Assembly: GCF_007859635.1 (NCBI RefSeq)
Contig: NZ_CP042306.1
Coordinates: 1,674,001-1,738,000, forward strand
Direction of reading: 5' to 3'
From: Sphingomonas panacisoli
GTDB lineage: Bacteria; Pseudomonadota; Alphaproteobacteria; Sphingomonadales; Sphingomonadaceae
DNA: 64,000 nucleotides
Positions 11,237 through 19,947 of this stretch are shown piece after piece (the stretch's first letter is position 1; every line of letters starts with the position of its first letter). The notes under the pieces are model-generated. The model searched no databases. It was not told where the DNA came from and was given only the letters and a program-made list of their open reading frames with translations. Made by a program: the position numbers and the translations under genes.

Positions 11237-11773
11237 ATGAACAAGACGATGCGCGCGACTATCGCGCTGTGGATGGGCATGGCGGCGACGACCGCGCAAG
11301 CGGCCGAAACGAAGCCGTGCCTGACCGACGCCGAGGCGCAAAGCGTATTCCTGGCGTTAGCGCCCGATACGATCCGCGCGGTTGCGACCAAGTGCACGCC
11401 GTCGTTGCCCGAAACGGCCACGTTACGCAGCGGGCTCGCGGCGTTCGTCGCGCCTTACGACGCCGCCGCCACTGCCGCATGGGCGACCGCCTTGCCGGTG
11501 ATCGGCAAGATGGCTGGCCCCGACATGAAGGGCATGGACCCGGCGGCGCTCAAGCCGATGATGGGACCGATGGTCGGCGCGATGGCATCGGAGAAGCTCA
11601 AACCGGCGGACTGCCTGACGATCGAGCGCGCAGTGTCGCTGGTCGCACCGTTACCGCCCGCCAACGTCGCAGGACTCGCTGCGTTGGCAGCGGCGAGCGG
11701 GACGAAGGGTGGTAAAGGGCCGTTCGCGATCTGCCCGGCGGCTACCGCTGCCATGCCGCCCGCACCCAAGTGA
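11237..11773 (+). CDS. Secreted protein of unknown function
   Basis: The 178-residue product has a clear Sec signal peptide (MNKTMRATIALWMGMAATTAQAAE, residues 1-23, with cleavage after AQA), so it is probably periplasmic. The mature part is alanine-rich and largely helical, with four cysteines (in KPCLTD, TKCTPS, ADCLTI and AICPAA) that could form two disulfides, and a methionine/glycine-rich middle (KMAGPDMKGMDP). No family was recognised. It starts 9 bases after ispDF and its stop overlaps the pncC start in GTGA, so it is probably co-transcribed with both. Confidence 0.75.
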   Translation: MNKTMRATIALWMGMAATTAQAAETKPCLTDAEAQSVFLALAPDTIRAVATKCTPSLPETATLRSGLAAFVAPYDAAATAAWATALPVIGKMAGPDMKGMDPAALKPMMGPMVGAMASEKLKPADCLTIERAVSLVAPLPPANVAGLAALAAASGTKGGKGPFAICPAATAAMPPAPK

Positions 11774-12291
11774 CCGACACCGTCCTTCCCGCCGAGCTGG
11801 TCGATGCCGCGCGCCGCGTGGTGGAGGCGAACCGTGCGCTCGGCCGCCGCTTCGCGCTCGCCGAGAGCTGTACGGGTGGTCTTGTAGCGGCAGCGATCAC
11901 CGAAATACCGGGGTCGTCCGAGGTCTTGCTGGGCGGGCTCGTGACCTATTCGAACGAGTCGAAGCACGAATTGCTCAAGGTCAGCAACGACGTGCTCGAC
12001 ACGTTCGGCGCGGTGTCGATCGCGACCGCCTGGTCGATGGCGCAGGGCGCGCTGGAGGCGACGCATGCCGATATCGCGGTGGCGATTACGGGCATTGCCG
12101 GGCCGGGCGGCGGGAGCGACAAGAAGCCGGTCGGTACGGTCGTCTTCGCCCGCGCCGAGCGCGATGCCGATCCGTCCGACGTGATCGCCGACCGCAAGGA
12201 TTTCGGTGACCTTGGGCGCGGCGGGGTGCGGCTTCAGGCCGCGCTCGTCGCGCTCGAACTGTTGATGCCGCGCGAGTTCGACGGCGAATAG
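11770..12291 (+). CDS. pncC: Nicotinamide-nucleotide amidase PncC (CinA C-terminal family)
   Basis: A 173-residue single-domain CinA-family protein that deamidates NMN to NaMN in pyridine nucleotide salvage. Family motifs are intact: AESCTGGLVAAAIT, GGLVTYSNESKHELL and ITGIAGPGGGSDKKPVGTV. The N-terminal MoCF-like domain of long CinA is absent, as in E. coli PncC. The GTG start overlaps the preceding stop. At the 3' end it overlaps the convergent ratA-like gene by 58 bases. Confidence 0.93.
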   Translation: MTDTVLPAELVDAARRVVEANRALGRRFALAESCTGGLVAAAITEIPGSSEVLLGGLVTYSNESKHELLKVSNDVLDTFGAVSIATAWSMAQGALEATHADIAVAITGIAGPGGGSDKKPVGTVVFARAERDADPSDVIADRKDFGDLGRGGVRLQAALVALELLMPREFDGE

Positions 12292-12710
12292 AGCGCCGCC
12301 GCGCGATCTTCGAACGCGCCGATCATCTTGCGTAGCGCTTGGCCGAAGACCTGCCCGGCCAGCATCTCGAACATCTTGTTCTTGAACGCGAAATCCACCG
12401 CGAAGTCGACCTCGCACCCGCCGGGCGCAGGGCGGAACGTCCAGTCGTTGGTCAGGTATTTGAGCGGACCGTCGAGATAGTCGACATGGATCGTATCCGG
12501 CCGGGTCTTCTGCACTTTCGACGTGAAGGTCTCGCGCAGCCCCTTGAAGCCGACGATCAGGTCCGCAACCATCTCCGTCGCACCGTTCGACCGGATCCGC
12601 ACCGCCGTGACCCAAGGCAGAAATTCGGCATAACGGCCGACATCGGCCACCAGATCGAACATCTGCTCCGGCGTGTAGGGAAGCCGACGAGTCTCAGCGT
12701 GCCTGGGCAA
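12234..12710 (-). CDS. ratA: START/COQ10-like RatA family protein
   Basis: A 158-residue polyketide-cyclase/START-like protein of the RatA/Coq10 family. It begins [20 protein letters not shown] and has the characteristic [24 protein letters not shown] and [13 protein letters not shown] segments. Members are annotated either as ubiquinone-binding chaperones or as the E. coli RatA toxin; next to lipA in an alphaproteobacterium a quinone/lipid role is more likely. The start lies inside the lipA 3' end (17-base overlap). The last 18 serine-rich residues are encoded in the overlap with pncC. Confidence 0.88.
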   Translation of the reverse strand: MPRHAETRRLPYTPEQMFDLVADVGRYAEFLPWVTAVRIRSNGATEMVADLIVGFKGLRETFTSKVQKTRPDTIHVDYLDGPLKYLTNDWTFRPAPGGCEVDFAVDFAFKNKMFEMLAGQVFGQALRKMIGAFEDRAAALYSPSNSRGINSSSATSAA

Positions 12711-13617
12711 TCTTCGCGTCCCGCGCTGCCTTCATCTTCGCGAAATCGTCACCCGCGTGATAGCTCGACCGCGTGAGCGGCGAACTCGCGACCAGCAGGA
12801 AACCCTTCGCCCGCGCGATCGCGGCATAGGCGTCGAACGCCTGCGGGCTGACGAAGTCCATCACCTTCGTATGGCGCGGCGTCGGCTGAAGATACTGCCC
12901 CATCGTCAGGAAATCGACGTCGGCGGAGCGCATGTCGTCCATGACCTGATGCACTTCGAGGCGTTCTTCGCCGAGGCCGAGCATAACGCCCGACTTGGTG
13001 AAGATTGACGGGTCGTGCGTCTTCACGCTCTCCAGCAGGCGCAAAGATGCGTAATAGCGCGCGCCCGGGCGGATCGTCGGGTACAAACGCGGCACGGTTT
13101 CGAGGTTGTGATTGTAGACGTCCGGCCGCGCCTGGACGATCGATTCGACCGCGGCCTGCGCCTTGTTGCGAAAATCGGGCGTCAGGATCTCGATCGTCGT
13201 GTTCGGCGTGTTGCGGCGCAACGCCTCGATCACCTTGACGAACTGGCTCGCGCCGCCATCGGGCAGATCGTCGCGGTCGACCGAGGTCACCACGATATGC
13301 TCCAGCCCCAGCTCGGCGGCGGCGACCGCGACATGTTCGGGCTCGAGCGGATCGACGGCGCGCGGCATCCCCGTCTTCACATTACAGAACGCGCAGGCCC
13401 GCGTGCAGGTGTCGCCCAGGATCATCACCGTCGCGTGCTTCTTCGTCCAGCACTCGCCGATGTTCGGGCACGCCGCTTCCTCGCACACCGTCGCCAGGTT
13501 GAGGCGGCGCATCAGCGCCTTCGTTTCGGCGAACGCAGTGCCGCCCGGCGCCTTGACGCGAATCCAATCGGGCTTGCGGACGCGCGGCTCGCGGGCGACA
13601 GGCGAAATCTCGTTCAT
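12694..13617 (-). CDS. lipA: Lipoyl synthase LipA
   Basis: A 307-residue radical-SAM enzyme inserting two sulfurs into octanoyl groups on lipoyl-domain proteins such as PDH and OGDH. Both iron-sulfur sets are present: the auxiliary cluster motif C-x4-C-x5-C ([12 protein letters not shown]) and the radical-SAM motif CTRACAFC. The C-terminal RSSYHAGD supplies the conserved serine ligand. The gene is first in a lipA-ratA pair and diverges from the carbonic anhydrase gene across 65 bases. Length is typical. Confidence 0.97.
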   Translation of the reverse strand: MNEISPVAREPRVRKPDWIRVKAPGGTAFAETKALMRRLNLATVCEEAACPNIGECWTKKHATVMILGDTCTRACAFCNVKTGMPRAVDPLEPEHVAVAAAELGLEHIVVTSVDRDDLPDGGASQFVKVIEALRRNTPNTTIEILTPDFRNKAQAAVESIVQARPDVYNHNLETVPRLYPTIRPGARYYASLRLLESVKTHDPSIFTKSGVMLGLGEERLEVHQVMDDMRSADVDFLTMGQYLQPTPRHTKVMDFVSPQAFDAYAAIARAKGFLLVASSPLTRSSYHAGDDFAKMKAARDAKIAQAR

Positions 13618-13682
13618 GAGCGCGCAGATAGCGATCCCGCGCCGCCCTTGCCACCCCTTCTCCGCCTTGGCAGAGACGCGCC

Positions 13683-14312
13683 ATGACCGATTTCAGCGAC
13701 CTGATCGACGGCTATCGCCGCTTTCGTACCAGCGAGTATCGCCGCCACCGCAGCCGGTGGGAGGAATTGACCGAGGGCCAGAGCCCGCAAGTGATGGTCA
13801 TCGCCTGCTCCGACAGCCGAGTCGATCCGGCTCAGATCTTCGACACCGTACCCGGTGAAATCTTTACCGTGCGCAACATCGCCAACCTGGTCCCGCCGTT
13901 CGAGACCGGCGGCGGGCGCCACGGCGTATCGGCCGCGGTCGAGTTCGCGGTGACGCAGCTCGAAGTGCCGGAGATCGTCGTCATGGGCCACGGCTCGTGC
14001 GGTGGCGTGAAGGCGTCGCTGACCGGGGTGTTCGACGGCGCGGCGCCGGGCGAAGGCGGATTCGTCGCGCATTGGGTCGACATGCTGCAGGACGCCCGCG
14101 CGCAGATCGTTGCGGAACACGGCACGGGTCCCGAGGCCACGCGCGCCCTGGAAATGGAAACGGTGCGCGTCTCGATCGCGAACCTCCGCACTTTCCCCTT
14201 CGTCGCCCAGCGCGAAGCGGCGGGTACGCTGGCGCTACGCGGGGCGTACTTCGCGATCGCTGACGGGGTGCTGCACATCATGGACAAATCAGGCGAGTTC
14301 GCACCGGCCTGA
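13683..14312 (+). CDS. Beta-class carbonic anhydrase
   Basis: A 209-residue zinc enzyme interconverting CO2 and bicarbonate. The zinc ligands are C42 (ACSDSRVD, with the D44-R46 dyad), H103 and C106 (MGHGSCGG). No signal peptide is visible, so it is cytoplasmic. It stands alone, divergent from lipA and convergent with the FAD oxidoreductase gene. The 127-base gap after it has no strong terminator hairpin and no gene. Confidence 0.95.
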   Translation: MTDFSDLIDGYRRFRTSEYRRHRSRWEELTEGQSPQVMVIACSDSRVDPAQIFDTVPGEIFTVRNIANLVPPFETGGGRHGVSAAVEFAVTQLEVPEIVVMGHGSCGGVKASLTGVFDGAAPGEGGFVAHWVDMLQDARAQIVAEHGTGPEATRALEMETVRVSIANLRTFPFVAQREAAGTLALRGAYFAIADGVLHIMDKSGEFAPA

Positions 14313-14439
14313 GCGGCGCTAAGGTGACACCAGGGTTACACTAACGCGGTCGGTTTGGGCGGGCCGGTATTGGCGGCTTGTGATCGAACGTGCTGGCATC
14401 CGTTGGGCCTGTCAGACGAAATCCAACATTTCCAGCAAA

Positions 14440-15792
14440 TTAAAGCCCCTCGCCCCCAACCCACTGCGCGTTCGACAAGCGCCGCGCGAGGTTCCACGTC
14501 TGTTGGCGGATGTCGGGGACCGCGACGATTTCCCAGAACGCACCGCGCGTCATCGGACCGAGTGCATAGAGCCATTCGTTGGGCTCGCCATTGGCCGCGA
14601 TCGTCCGCGCGCAGCCGTCGACATCGAGCCCCAGCCGCGCGGGATCGGCGCGCACGACGCCGCGCTGCTGCAACGTCGCGAGCAGCGGCTCGGTCGTGCG
14701 CGTCAGGTCGCCCTGCGGCCCGGTGCAGTTGATGATGCGTTGCACGACCAACGTCTCCGGTGAGTCGCTGCCGCGGCGGCGCCATGTCACGGCGATGCCA
14801 TCCGGCCCCTCCTCGGCGGCAATCGTCTTGCCGGCGACAACCTCCAGTTGCCCGCGCGCCTGCATTGCCGCGAGGCGATCGGCGACCTGCGGCGCGAGGC
14901 GGTGGCGGTGGACGTCCCACCATGGCCGCAAATGACGCAGGAAGCGCTGGCGTTCGGCATCGGTGCCGTTGGCCCACATTGCCTGGGTATAGGGGCGCAA
15001 TTCGTCGACCGCGCTGCGCCAGCCGATCTCCTCGCCCCGCCCGCGCACCATCGCCACGAGTTCGGACGGTGGCGCGACCGGACGCTCGGCCAGCTTGGCG
15101 TGCATCGGGCCAGGCGCGTCGTGGCGGTGCGGCAGCAGCCCACGCCGCGACAGCGCGACGATCCGCCCCTTGAACCCGCTCGACTCGAGCAACAGCGCGA
15201 TGTCGACCATCGTGAGGCCCGTGCCGATCAACAGCACGGTGTCGTCGTCGCTTAAGCCCAGCGGCACGCTGCGGTCCCATGGGTCGCTCTTGTAACGATC
15301 GGCCGACAGCGAATCGCCGAAACCGGGCGGATCGTGCGGCGGCAGGTTGCCGACCGCGAGCACGGCGGTATCGGCCGCGATCGTCCGGCCGTCGGTCAGC
15401 GTGACCGCTGCCCCCACGCCCGTCTGCTGCACATCGCGGACGTCAGCCTTCACCACCGTCAGCCGGTCGCCCGACTTGGCGAGCGCCTCGTTCAGCTGGT
15501 CGCGCAGATAGGTCCCGTACGTCACGCGCTGAACGAACGTCGCGCCGGCATCCTCGCGCCCGTTCGCCGCCAGCCAGCGGACGAAGTGGCCCGGATCGTC
15601 GGGCAGCGCGCTCATGTTCGACGCGCGAACGTTGAGGACGTGGTCGGGATAGGCGGCGCCATAGGCCAGTCCCTTGCCGGGCTCGTCGGCGCGCTCGATC
15701 AGGGTTGCGCGCGGGCCGTCGTGGCGCAGCAGGTTGATCGCCTGGAGCGTGCCGGAAAACCCCGCCCCGATGATCGCGACATGACGAATCAT
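14440..15792 (-). CDS. FAD/NAD(P)-binding oxidoreductase, uncharacterised
   Basis: A 450-residue flavoprotein with an N-terminal dinucleotide-binding motif (VAIIGAGFSGT), a second glycine-rich motif LLIGTGLTMVD near residue 190, and the INCTGPQG segment typical of the FAD-NAD(P)-binding family PF13454. These proteins resemble lysine/ornithine N-monooxygenases and siderophore hydroxylases, but the substrate cannot be read from sequence. No biosynthetic partner genes are adjacent. The start is 3 bases from the DUF6356 stop, so the two are probably co-transcribed. Confidence 0.82.
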   Translation of the reverse strand: MIRHVAIIGAGFSGTLQAINLLRHDGPRATLIERADEPGKGLAYGAAYPDHVLNVRASNMSALPDDPGHFVRWLAANGREDAGATFVQRVTYGTYLRDQLNEALAKSGDRLTVVKADVRDVQQTGVGAAVTLTDGRTIAADTAVLAVGNLPPHDPPGFGDSLSADRYKSDPWDRSVPLGLSDDDTVLLIGTGLTMVDIALLLESSGFKGRIVALSRRGLLPHRHDAPGPMHAKLAERPVAPPSELVAMVRGRGEEIGWRSAVDELRPYTQAMWANGTDAERQRFLRHLRPWWDVHRHRLAPQVADRLAAMQARGQLEVVAGKTIAAEEGPDGIAVTWRRRGSDSPETLVVQRIINCTGPQGDLTRTTEPLLATLQQRGVVRADPARLGLDVDGCARTIAANGEPNEWLYALGPMTRGAFWEIVAVPDIRQQTWNLARRLSNAQWVGGEGL

Positions 15793-15796
15793 CGCG

Positions 15797-16063
15797 TCAG
15801 ATCTCGTATTCGAGCTGCCAATCGGGTTCGGTGAAGGCGGGCGGTCGCTCGGCGAAATTGGGCTGGCGCGATTTCATCCGGCCGTAGAGCGTCTTGACCG
15901 TGTTGCTAGCCGTCCGCGTGCAGAGCGACGGAAACACGCCGTGGATCATCGCGGCGATCCCGCCACCCATCATGCGGATGCCGAAGCCGAACGCGGTCGC
16001 GGCGTGTTCGGTATAGGTCTCACCCACGCTGCGCGGGTGGCTGAGGAAGTAGCGGTCGATCAT
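15797..16063 (-). CDS. DUF6356 family small protein
   Basis: An 88-residue protein beginning MIDRYFLSHPRSVGETYTEHA, a pattern recognised from the sphingomonad family DUF6356, with a hydrophobic central segment (FGFGIRMMGGGIAAMIHGVF) that could be one membrane helix. The C-terminal third is specific to this protein (RQPNFAERPPAFTEPDW). Function unknown. It is upstream of the FAD oxidoreductase on the same strand. Confidence 0.75.
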   Translation of the reverse strand: MIDRYFLSHPRSVGETYTEHAATAFGFGIRMMGGGIAAMIHGVFPSLCTRTASNTVKTLYGRMKSRQPNFAERPPAFTEPDWQLEYEI

Positions 16064-16111
16064 GGCGGCGTTCTAGCGCCGCGCGGCGCCGAAGTGAACC
16101 TGCCGCCAGCG

Positions 16112-16519
16112 TCAGGCCGGCTTGCGCGCGACCTTCACGATGCCGGCGCCCACCAGCCACGGCAACGCGAGCGCCGCGACGAACGCGCAGCGGATCAAGC
16201 CGATGATATCCGGGCGGATAATCGCGACGCGTCCGGCGCCGAGATAGCCGAGCGCCAGGCAGATCGCGACGATCAGCGCGACGAGATGCGCCGACGATAT
16301 CGACTTCTTCGCCATCGACGCGATCGCCGCGGCGACGAGATCGATCACCAGCATGCCCGGGCCGACCAACGTGACGATCGTCGTCGCCAGGAACGGCCAG
16401 GTCAGCGGATTGGCGCGCGGATCGAACAGCACGATCAGCCCCATCAGCACCGCGCCGAAGAGCAGGATGGAAACGACGGCGTTGACCAGGCCGAGGCGGA
16501 TGGCGGAGGCGAGCGACAT
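16112..16519 (-). CDS. Four-helix integral membrane protein, unknown function
   Basis: The 135-residue product is almost entirely hydrophobic, with four predicted membrane helices: LVNAVVSILLFGAVLMGLIV, the ATTIVTLVGPGMLVIDLVA region, ALIVAICLALGYLGA and IRCAFVAALALPWLVGAGI. Short polar loops carry lysines (MAKKS, VARKPA). No family was recognised. It lies 34 bases from the aspS stop on the same strand and could be read through from aspS. Confidence 0.65.
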   Translation of the reverse strand: MSLASAIRLGLVNAVVSILLFGAVLMGLIVLFDPRANPLTWPFLATTIVTLVGPGMLVIDLVAAAIASMAKKSISSAHLVALIVAICLALGYLGAGRVAIIRPDIIGLIRCAFVAALALPWLVGAGIVKVARKPA

Positions 16520-16553
16520 GCCCGCCTCTTACCGTCGCCGAGTAAACGCGCGG

Positions 16554-18389
16554 TTAGCCCGCGGCGGGATCGACGGCTTCGGCGATCGGCGCGGCCTTCG
16601 CCGCACCGGCCTGTTCGACCAGGCGGATGTTGAGCTCGCGCAACTGCTTGTTGGTCGCGAAGTTCGGCGCGCCCATCATCAGGTCTTCGGCCTTCTGCGT
16701 CATCGGGAAGACGATTACCTCGCGGATGTTGGGCTCGTCGGCCAGCAGCATGACGATGCGGTCGACGCCGGGGGCAGAGCCACCATGCGGGGGCGCGCCG
16801 AACTTGAACGCGTTGATCATGCCGGCGAAGTTGGTGTCGACATCGGCTTGGGTATAACCCGCGATCTCGAACGCCTTGTACATGATCTCGGGCCGGTGGT
16901 TCCGGATCGCGCCCGACGACAGCTCCACGCCGTTGCAGACGATGTCGTACTGATACGCCAGGATATCGAGCGGGTCTTTCGTGTTCAGCGCTTCCAGCTC
17001 GCCCTGCGGCATCGAGAACGGGTTGTGGCTGAAATCGACCTTCTTCGCGTCCTCGTCATATTCGAACATCGGGAAATCGACGATCCAGCAGAATTCGAAG
17101 CGGTTCGCGTCGATCAGTTCGAGCTGTTCGGCGACACGCGTGCGGGCGAGACCGGCGAGCTTGGCCGCTTGGCCTTCCTTGCCGGCCGCGAAGAAGATGC
17201 CGTCGTTCGGGCCGAGGCCGAGCGCGTCGGCGATCGCCTTCATGCCCTCCTGCCCGTGATTGTTCGCGATCGGCCCGCCGAACACGCCGTCCTTCTGCGT
17301 CGCATAGCCGAGGCCGGGGAAGCCCTCGCCCTGCGCCCAGCTGTTCATATCGTCGAAGAATTTGCGCGATTTCTCGGCGGTGTTCGGCGCCGGCAGCGCG
17401 CGGACGACGTCGCCCGCTTCCACCATCGACGCGAAGCGGCCGAAGCCCGAGCCCTTGAACTGCTCGGAGACGTCGGTGATCAGGATCGGGTTGCGCAGAT
17501 CGGGCTTGTCGGATCCGTACTTGAGCATCGATTCCCGGTACGGGATGCGCTTGAACGGCAGCGGGCTGACGGTGCGGCCCTTATCCTGCCAATTCGCGAA
17601 TTCCTCGAACACGCCGTGCAGCACCGGCTCGATCGCCGCGAACACGTCGTCCTGCGTGACGTAGCTCATCTCGAAATCAAGCTGATAGAACTCGCCGGGC
17701 GAACGGTCGGCGCGCGCATCCTCATCGCGGAAGCACGGCGCGATCTGGAAATAGCGGTCGAACCCGGCGACCATCAGCAGCTGCTTGAACATCTGCGGCG
17801 CCTGGGGAAGCGCGTAGAACTTGCCCGGATGGACGCGGCTGGGGACCAGATAGTCGCGTGCGCCCTCGGGGCTCGATGCGGTCAGGATCGGCGTCTGGAA
17901 TTCGGTGAACCCCTGATCGACCATGCGGCGGCGCAGGCTCGAAATGACGTTCGAGCGCAGCACGATATTGGCGTGGAGCTTCTCGCGACGGAGATCGAGG
18001 AAGCGGTAGCGCAGGCGGATATCCTCGGGATAATCTGCCTCGCCCGCCACCGGCAGCGGCAATTCCTGCGCCGCCGACTGGATCGTGACGCTCTTTGCGA
18101 ACACTTCGATTTCGCCGGTCGCGAGGTTGGCGTTTGCCGTGCCCTCGGCGCGCGCCTTCACCGTGCCGTCGATCGTAATAACCGATTCCGCGCGCAACCC
18201 TTCGAGGATCGCCAGCGCCGGGCTGTCGCTGTCCGCCACCACCTGGGTGATGCCGTAATGGTCGCGCAGATCGACGAACAGCACGCCGCCATGGTCGCGC
18301 TTGCGGTGCACCCAGCCCGACAGTCGGACGTCCTGTCCGACCTCTGCAGCGGTCAGGGCGGCGCAAGTGTGCGAACGATAGGCGTGCAT
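16554..18389 (-). CDS. aspS: Aspartyl-tRNA synthetase, probably non-discriminating
   Basis: A 611-residue class II aminoacyl-tRNA synthetase. The OB-fold anticodon domain is followed by motif 2 ([19 protein letters not shown]), a bacterial GAD insert, and motif 3 [14 protein letters not shown]. In the anticodon domain the sequence is RKRDHGG with His33. A His at this position (His31 in Pseudomonas aeruginosa) is known from non-discriminating AspRS that also charge tRNA-Asn, so Asn-tRNA would be made through GatCAB. The start is the ATG at 18389 (MHAYRSHTC). About 15 extra Ala/Pro-rich residues extend the C terminus. Confidence 0.95.
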   Translation of the reverse strand: MHAYRSHTCAALTAAEVGQDVRLSGWVHRKRDHGGVLFVDLRDHYGITQVVADSDSPALAILEGLRAESVITIDGTVKARAEGTANANLATGEIEVFAKSVTIQSAAQELPLPVAGEADYPEDIRLRYRFLDLRREKLHANIVLRSNVISSLRRRMVDQGFTEFQTPILTASSPEGARDYLVPSRVHPGKFYALPQAPQMFKQLLMVAGFDRYFQIAPCFRDEDARADRSPGEFYQLDFEMSYVTQDDVFAAIEPVLHGVFEEFANWQDKGRTVSPLPFKRIPYRESMLKYGSDKPDLRNPILITDVSEQFKGSGFGRFASMVEAGDVVRALPAPNTAEKSRKFFDDMNSWAQGEGFPGLGYATQKDGVFGGPIANNHGQEGMKAIADALGLGPNDGIFFAAGKEGQAAKLAGLARTRVAEQLELIDANRFEFCWIVDFPMFEYDEDAKKVDFSHNPFSMPQGELEALNTKDPLDILAYQYDIVCNGVELSSGAIRNHRPEIMYKAFEIAGYTQADVDTNFAGMINAFKFGAPPHGGSAPGVDRIVMLLADEPNIREVIVFPMTQKAEDLMMGAPNFATNKQLRELNIRLVEQAGAAKAAPIAEAVDPAAG

Positions 18390-18493
18390 GATCTCTACTC
18401 GGTGTGTTGGAAACGGCACAGGGCCGGAAAGCCGATGCGCTTTGTCGCCACACCGCCCTTTGTCAAGCGCGCGCACCTCGCTATGGGGTCAAG

Positions 18494-19672
18494 ATGCATA
18501 TCCATGGTCTGATCGAGGACAGCGCCGCCCTCGCCAATCTCTGCACGCGGCTCGCCCAATCTCCGTTCGTGTGCGTCGACACCGAATTCATGCGCGAGAG
18601 CACGTTCTGGCCGGAGCTTTGCCTGATCCAGATCGCCGACGAGAACGAGGCCGCGGCGATCGATCCGATGCTGCCGGGGATCGATCTGCAGCCCTTGCTC
18701 GACCTGTTGGTGAACAACGAGGACGTGCTCAAGGTCTTTCATGCTGGCGGACAAGACATTGAAATCATCTATAATCTAACCGCGAAAACGCCACATCCGC
18801 TGTTCGACACGCAGATCGCGGCGATGGCGCTGGGGCAAGGCGAACAGATCGGGTATTCGAACCTGGTCGATAGCTGGCTGGGCATTCAGGTCGACAAGGG
18901 CGCCCGGTTCACCGACTGGGCGCGGCGGCCGCTCGAGACGCGCCAGGTCGATTACGCGATCGGCGACGTCACGCATCTCGCCAAGATTTTCCCCAAGATG
19001 CTCGCGCGATTGAAGACGACCGGGCGCGGCGCGTGGCTCGATCAGGAAATGGAGCGGATCGCCGATCCCGCCAACTACGCCAACGATCCCGACCTGGCGT
19101 GGAAACGCGTGCGCATCGCGGGTCGCAAGCCCGAGGTGCTGGGCCGACTGAAGTCGCTGGCGCGGTGGCGCGAGATGGAAGCGCGGGGCAAGAACCTGCC
19201 GCGCGGCCGCATCGTCAAGGACGAGACGCTGGCCGACCTCGCCAGCCACCCGCCGAAGAAGCAGAGCGACCTCGCGCGTGTCCGCGGGCTGTCGGCGACC
19301 TGGGCGGGCAACGATATCGGCGGACGGCTGATGGCGGCGCTCGAGGATGCCAAGCCGCTCGGCTCTGCCGAAATGCCGCCGCGCGACGACCGTAAGCCCG
19401 GACTCGGCAAGGACGGTGCGCTGGTGGCGGACTTGCTGAAGCTACTGCTCAAGATCCGTTCGCGCGACATCGACGTCGCATCGCGCTTGCTCGCGCGGTC
19501 GGAGGAGCTGGAGGCGCTGGCTGCCGGGCAGCGAGACGGGCTCTCGATTCTCGAAGGCTGGCGCTACGACCAGTTCGGCCACGAAGCGCTCGATCTGGTC
19601 GAAGGACGGTTGGCCTTCGCGGTGGTCAACGGCAAGCTGCGGATGACGCGGACGGAGGAGACGGCATCGTGA
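18494..19672 (+). CDS. rnd: Ribonuclease D
   Basis: A 392-residue 3'-5' exoribonuclease of the DEDDy type acting in tRNA 3' maturation. ExoI is VCVDTEFMRE, ExoII is VFHAGGQDIEI, and ExoIII is RQVDYAIGDVTHL with the diagnostic tyrosine. An HRDC domain follows (RWREMEARGKNLPRGRIVKDE). The start is set at the ATG at 18494 (MHIHGLIEDS), since upstream in-frame codons are not conserved-looking. Divergent from aspS; the stop overlaps the following lipoprotein GTG. Confidence 0.94.
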   Translation: MHIHGLIEDSAALANLCTRLAQSPFVCVDTEFMRESTFWPELCLIQIADENEAAAIDPMLPGIDLQPLLDLLVNNEDVLKVFHAGGQDIEIIYNLTAKTPHPLFDTQIAAMALGQGEQIGYSNLVDSWLGIQVDKGARFTDWARRPLETRQVDYAIGDVTHLAKIFPKMLARLKTTGRGAWLDQEMERIADPANYANDPDLAWKRVRIAGRKPEVLGRLKSLARWREMEARGKNLPRGRIVKDETLADLASHPPKKQSDLARVRGLSATWAGNDIGGRLMAALEDAKPLGSAEMPPRDDRKPGLGKDGALVADLLKLLLKIRSRDIDVASRLLARSEELEALAAGQRDGLSILEGWRYDQFGHEALDLVEGRLAFAVVNGKLRMTRTEETAS

Positions 19673-19947
19673 AGGCAATCGCTCTCGCAGCCCTATGTCT
19701 GGTCGCGTGCGCGCCGCAGCCGCCATTGGCCGACACATCCGATAAGAAGTGCACGACCGCGCGGCTGGACACATTGGTCGGCAAGAAATTGACGGTCGAC
19801 CTGATCCACGAATCGATGAAGCGCGCCGGTGTCAAAGACAGTCGCGGTATTCGTCCTGGCCAAGCGGTGACGATGGATTATCGCGAGGATCGGCTCAATA
19901 TCTACACCGATGCGGACGGCATCATCACGCGCTTTACCTGCGGCTAG
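19669..19947 (+). CDS. I78-family peptidase inhibitor lipoprotein
   Basis: A 92-residue protein with a lipoprotein signal (lipobox LVAC, Cys about residue 14) and an I78-type domain: the GKKLTVDLIHESMKRAG helix and the GQAVTMDYREDRLNIYTDADG segment match the serine-protease-inhibitor family I78. It probably protects the envelope against proteases. The GTG start overlaps the rnd stop (GTGA). The 3' end overlaps the convergent ppx gene by 4 bases. Family by motif recognition. Confidence 0.78.
   Translation: MKAIALAALCLVACAPQPPLADTSDKKCTTARLDTLVGKKLTVDLIHESMKRAGVKDSRGIRPGQAVTMDYREDRLNIYTDADGIITRFTCG

Noticed and set aside
14313-14439. Possible small gene or terminator between carbonic anhydrase and the FAD oxidoreductase
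   Set aside because: No frame with gene-like codon use and no strong stem followed by T's was found.
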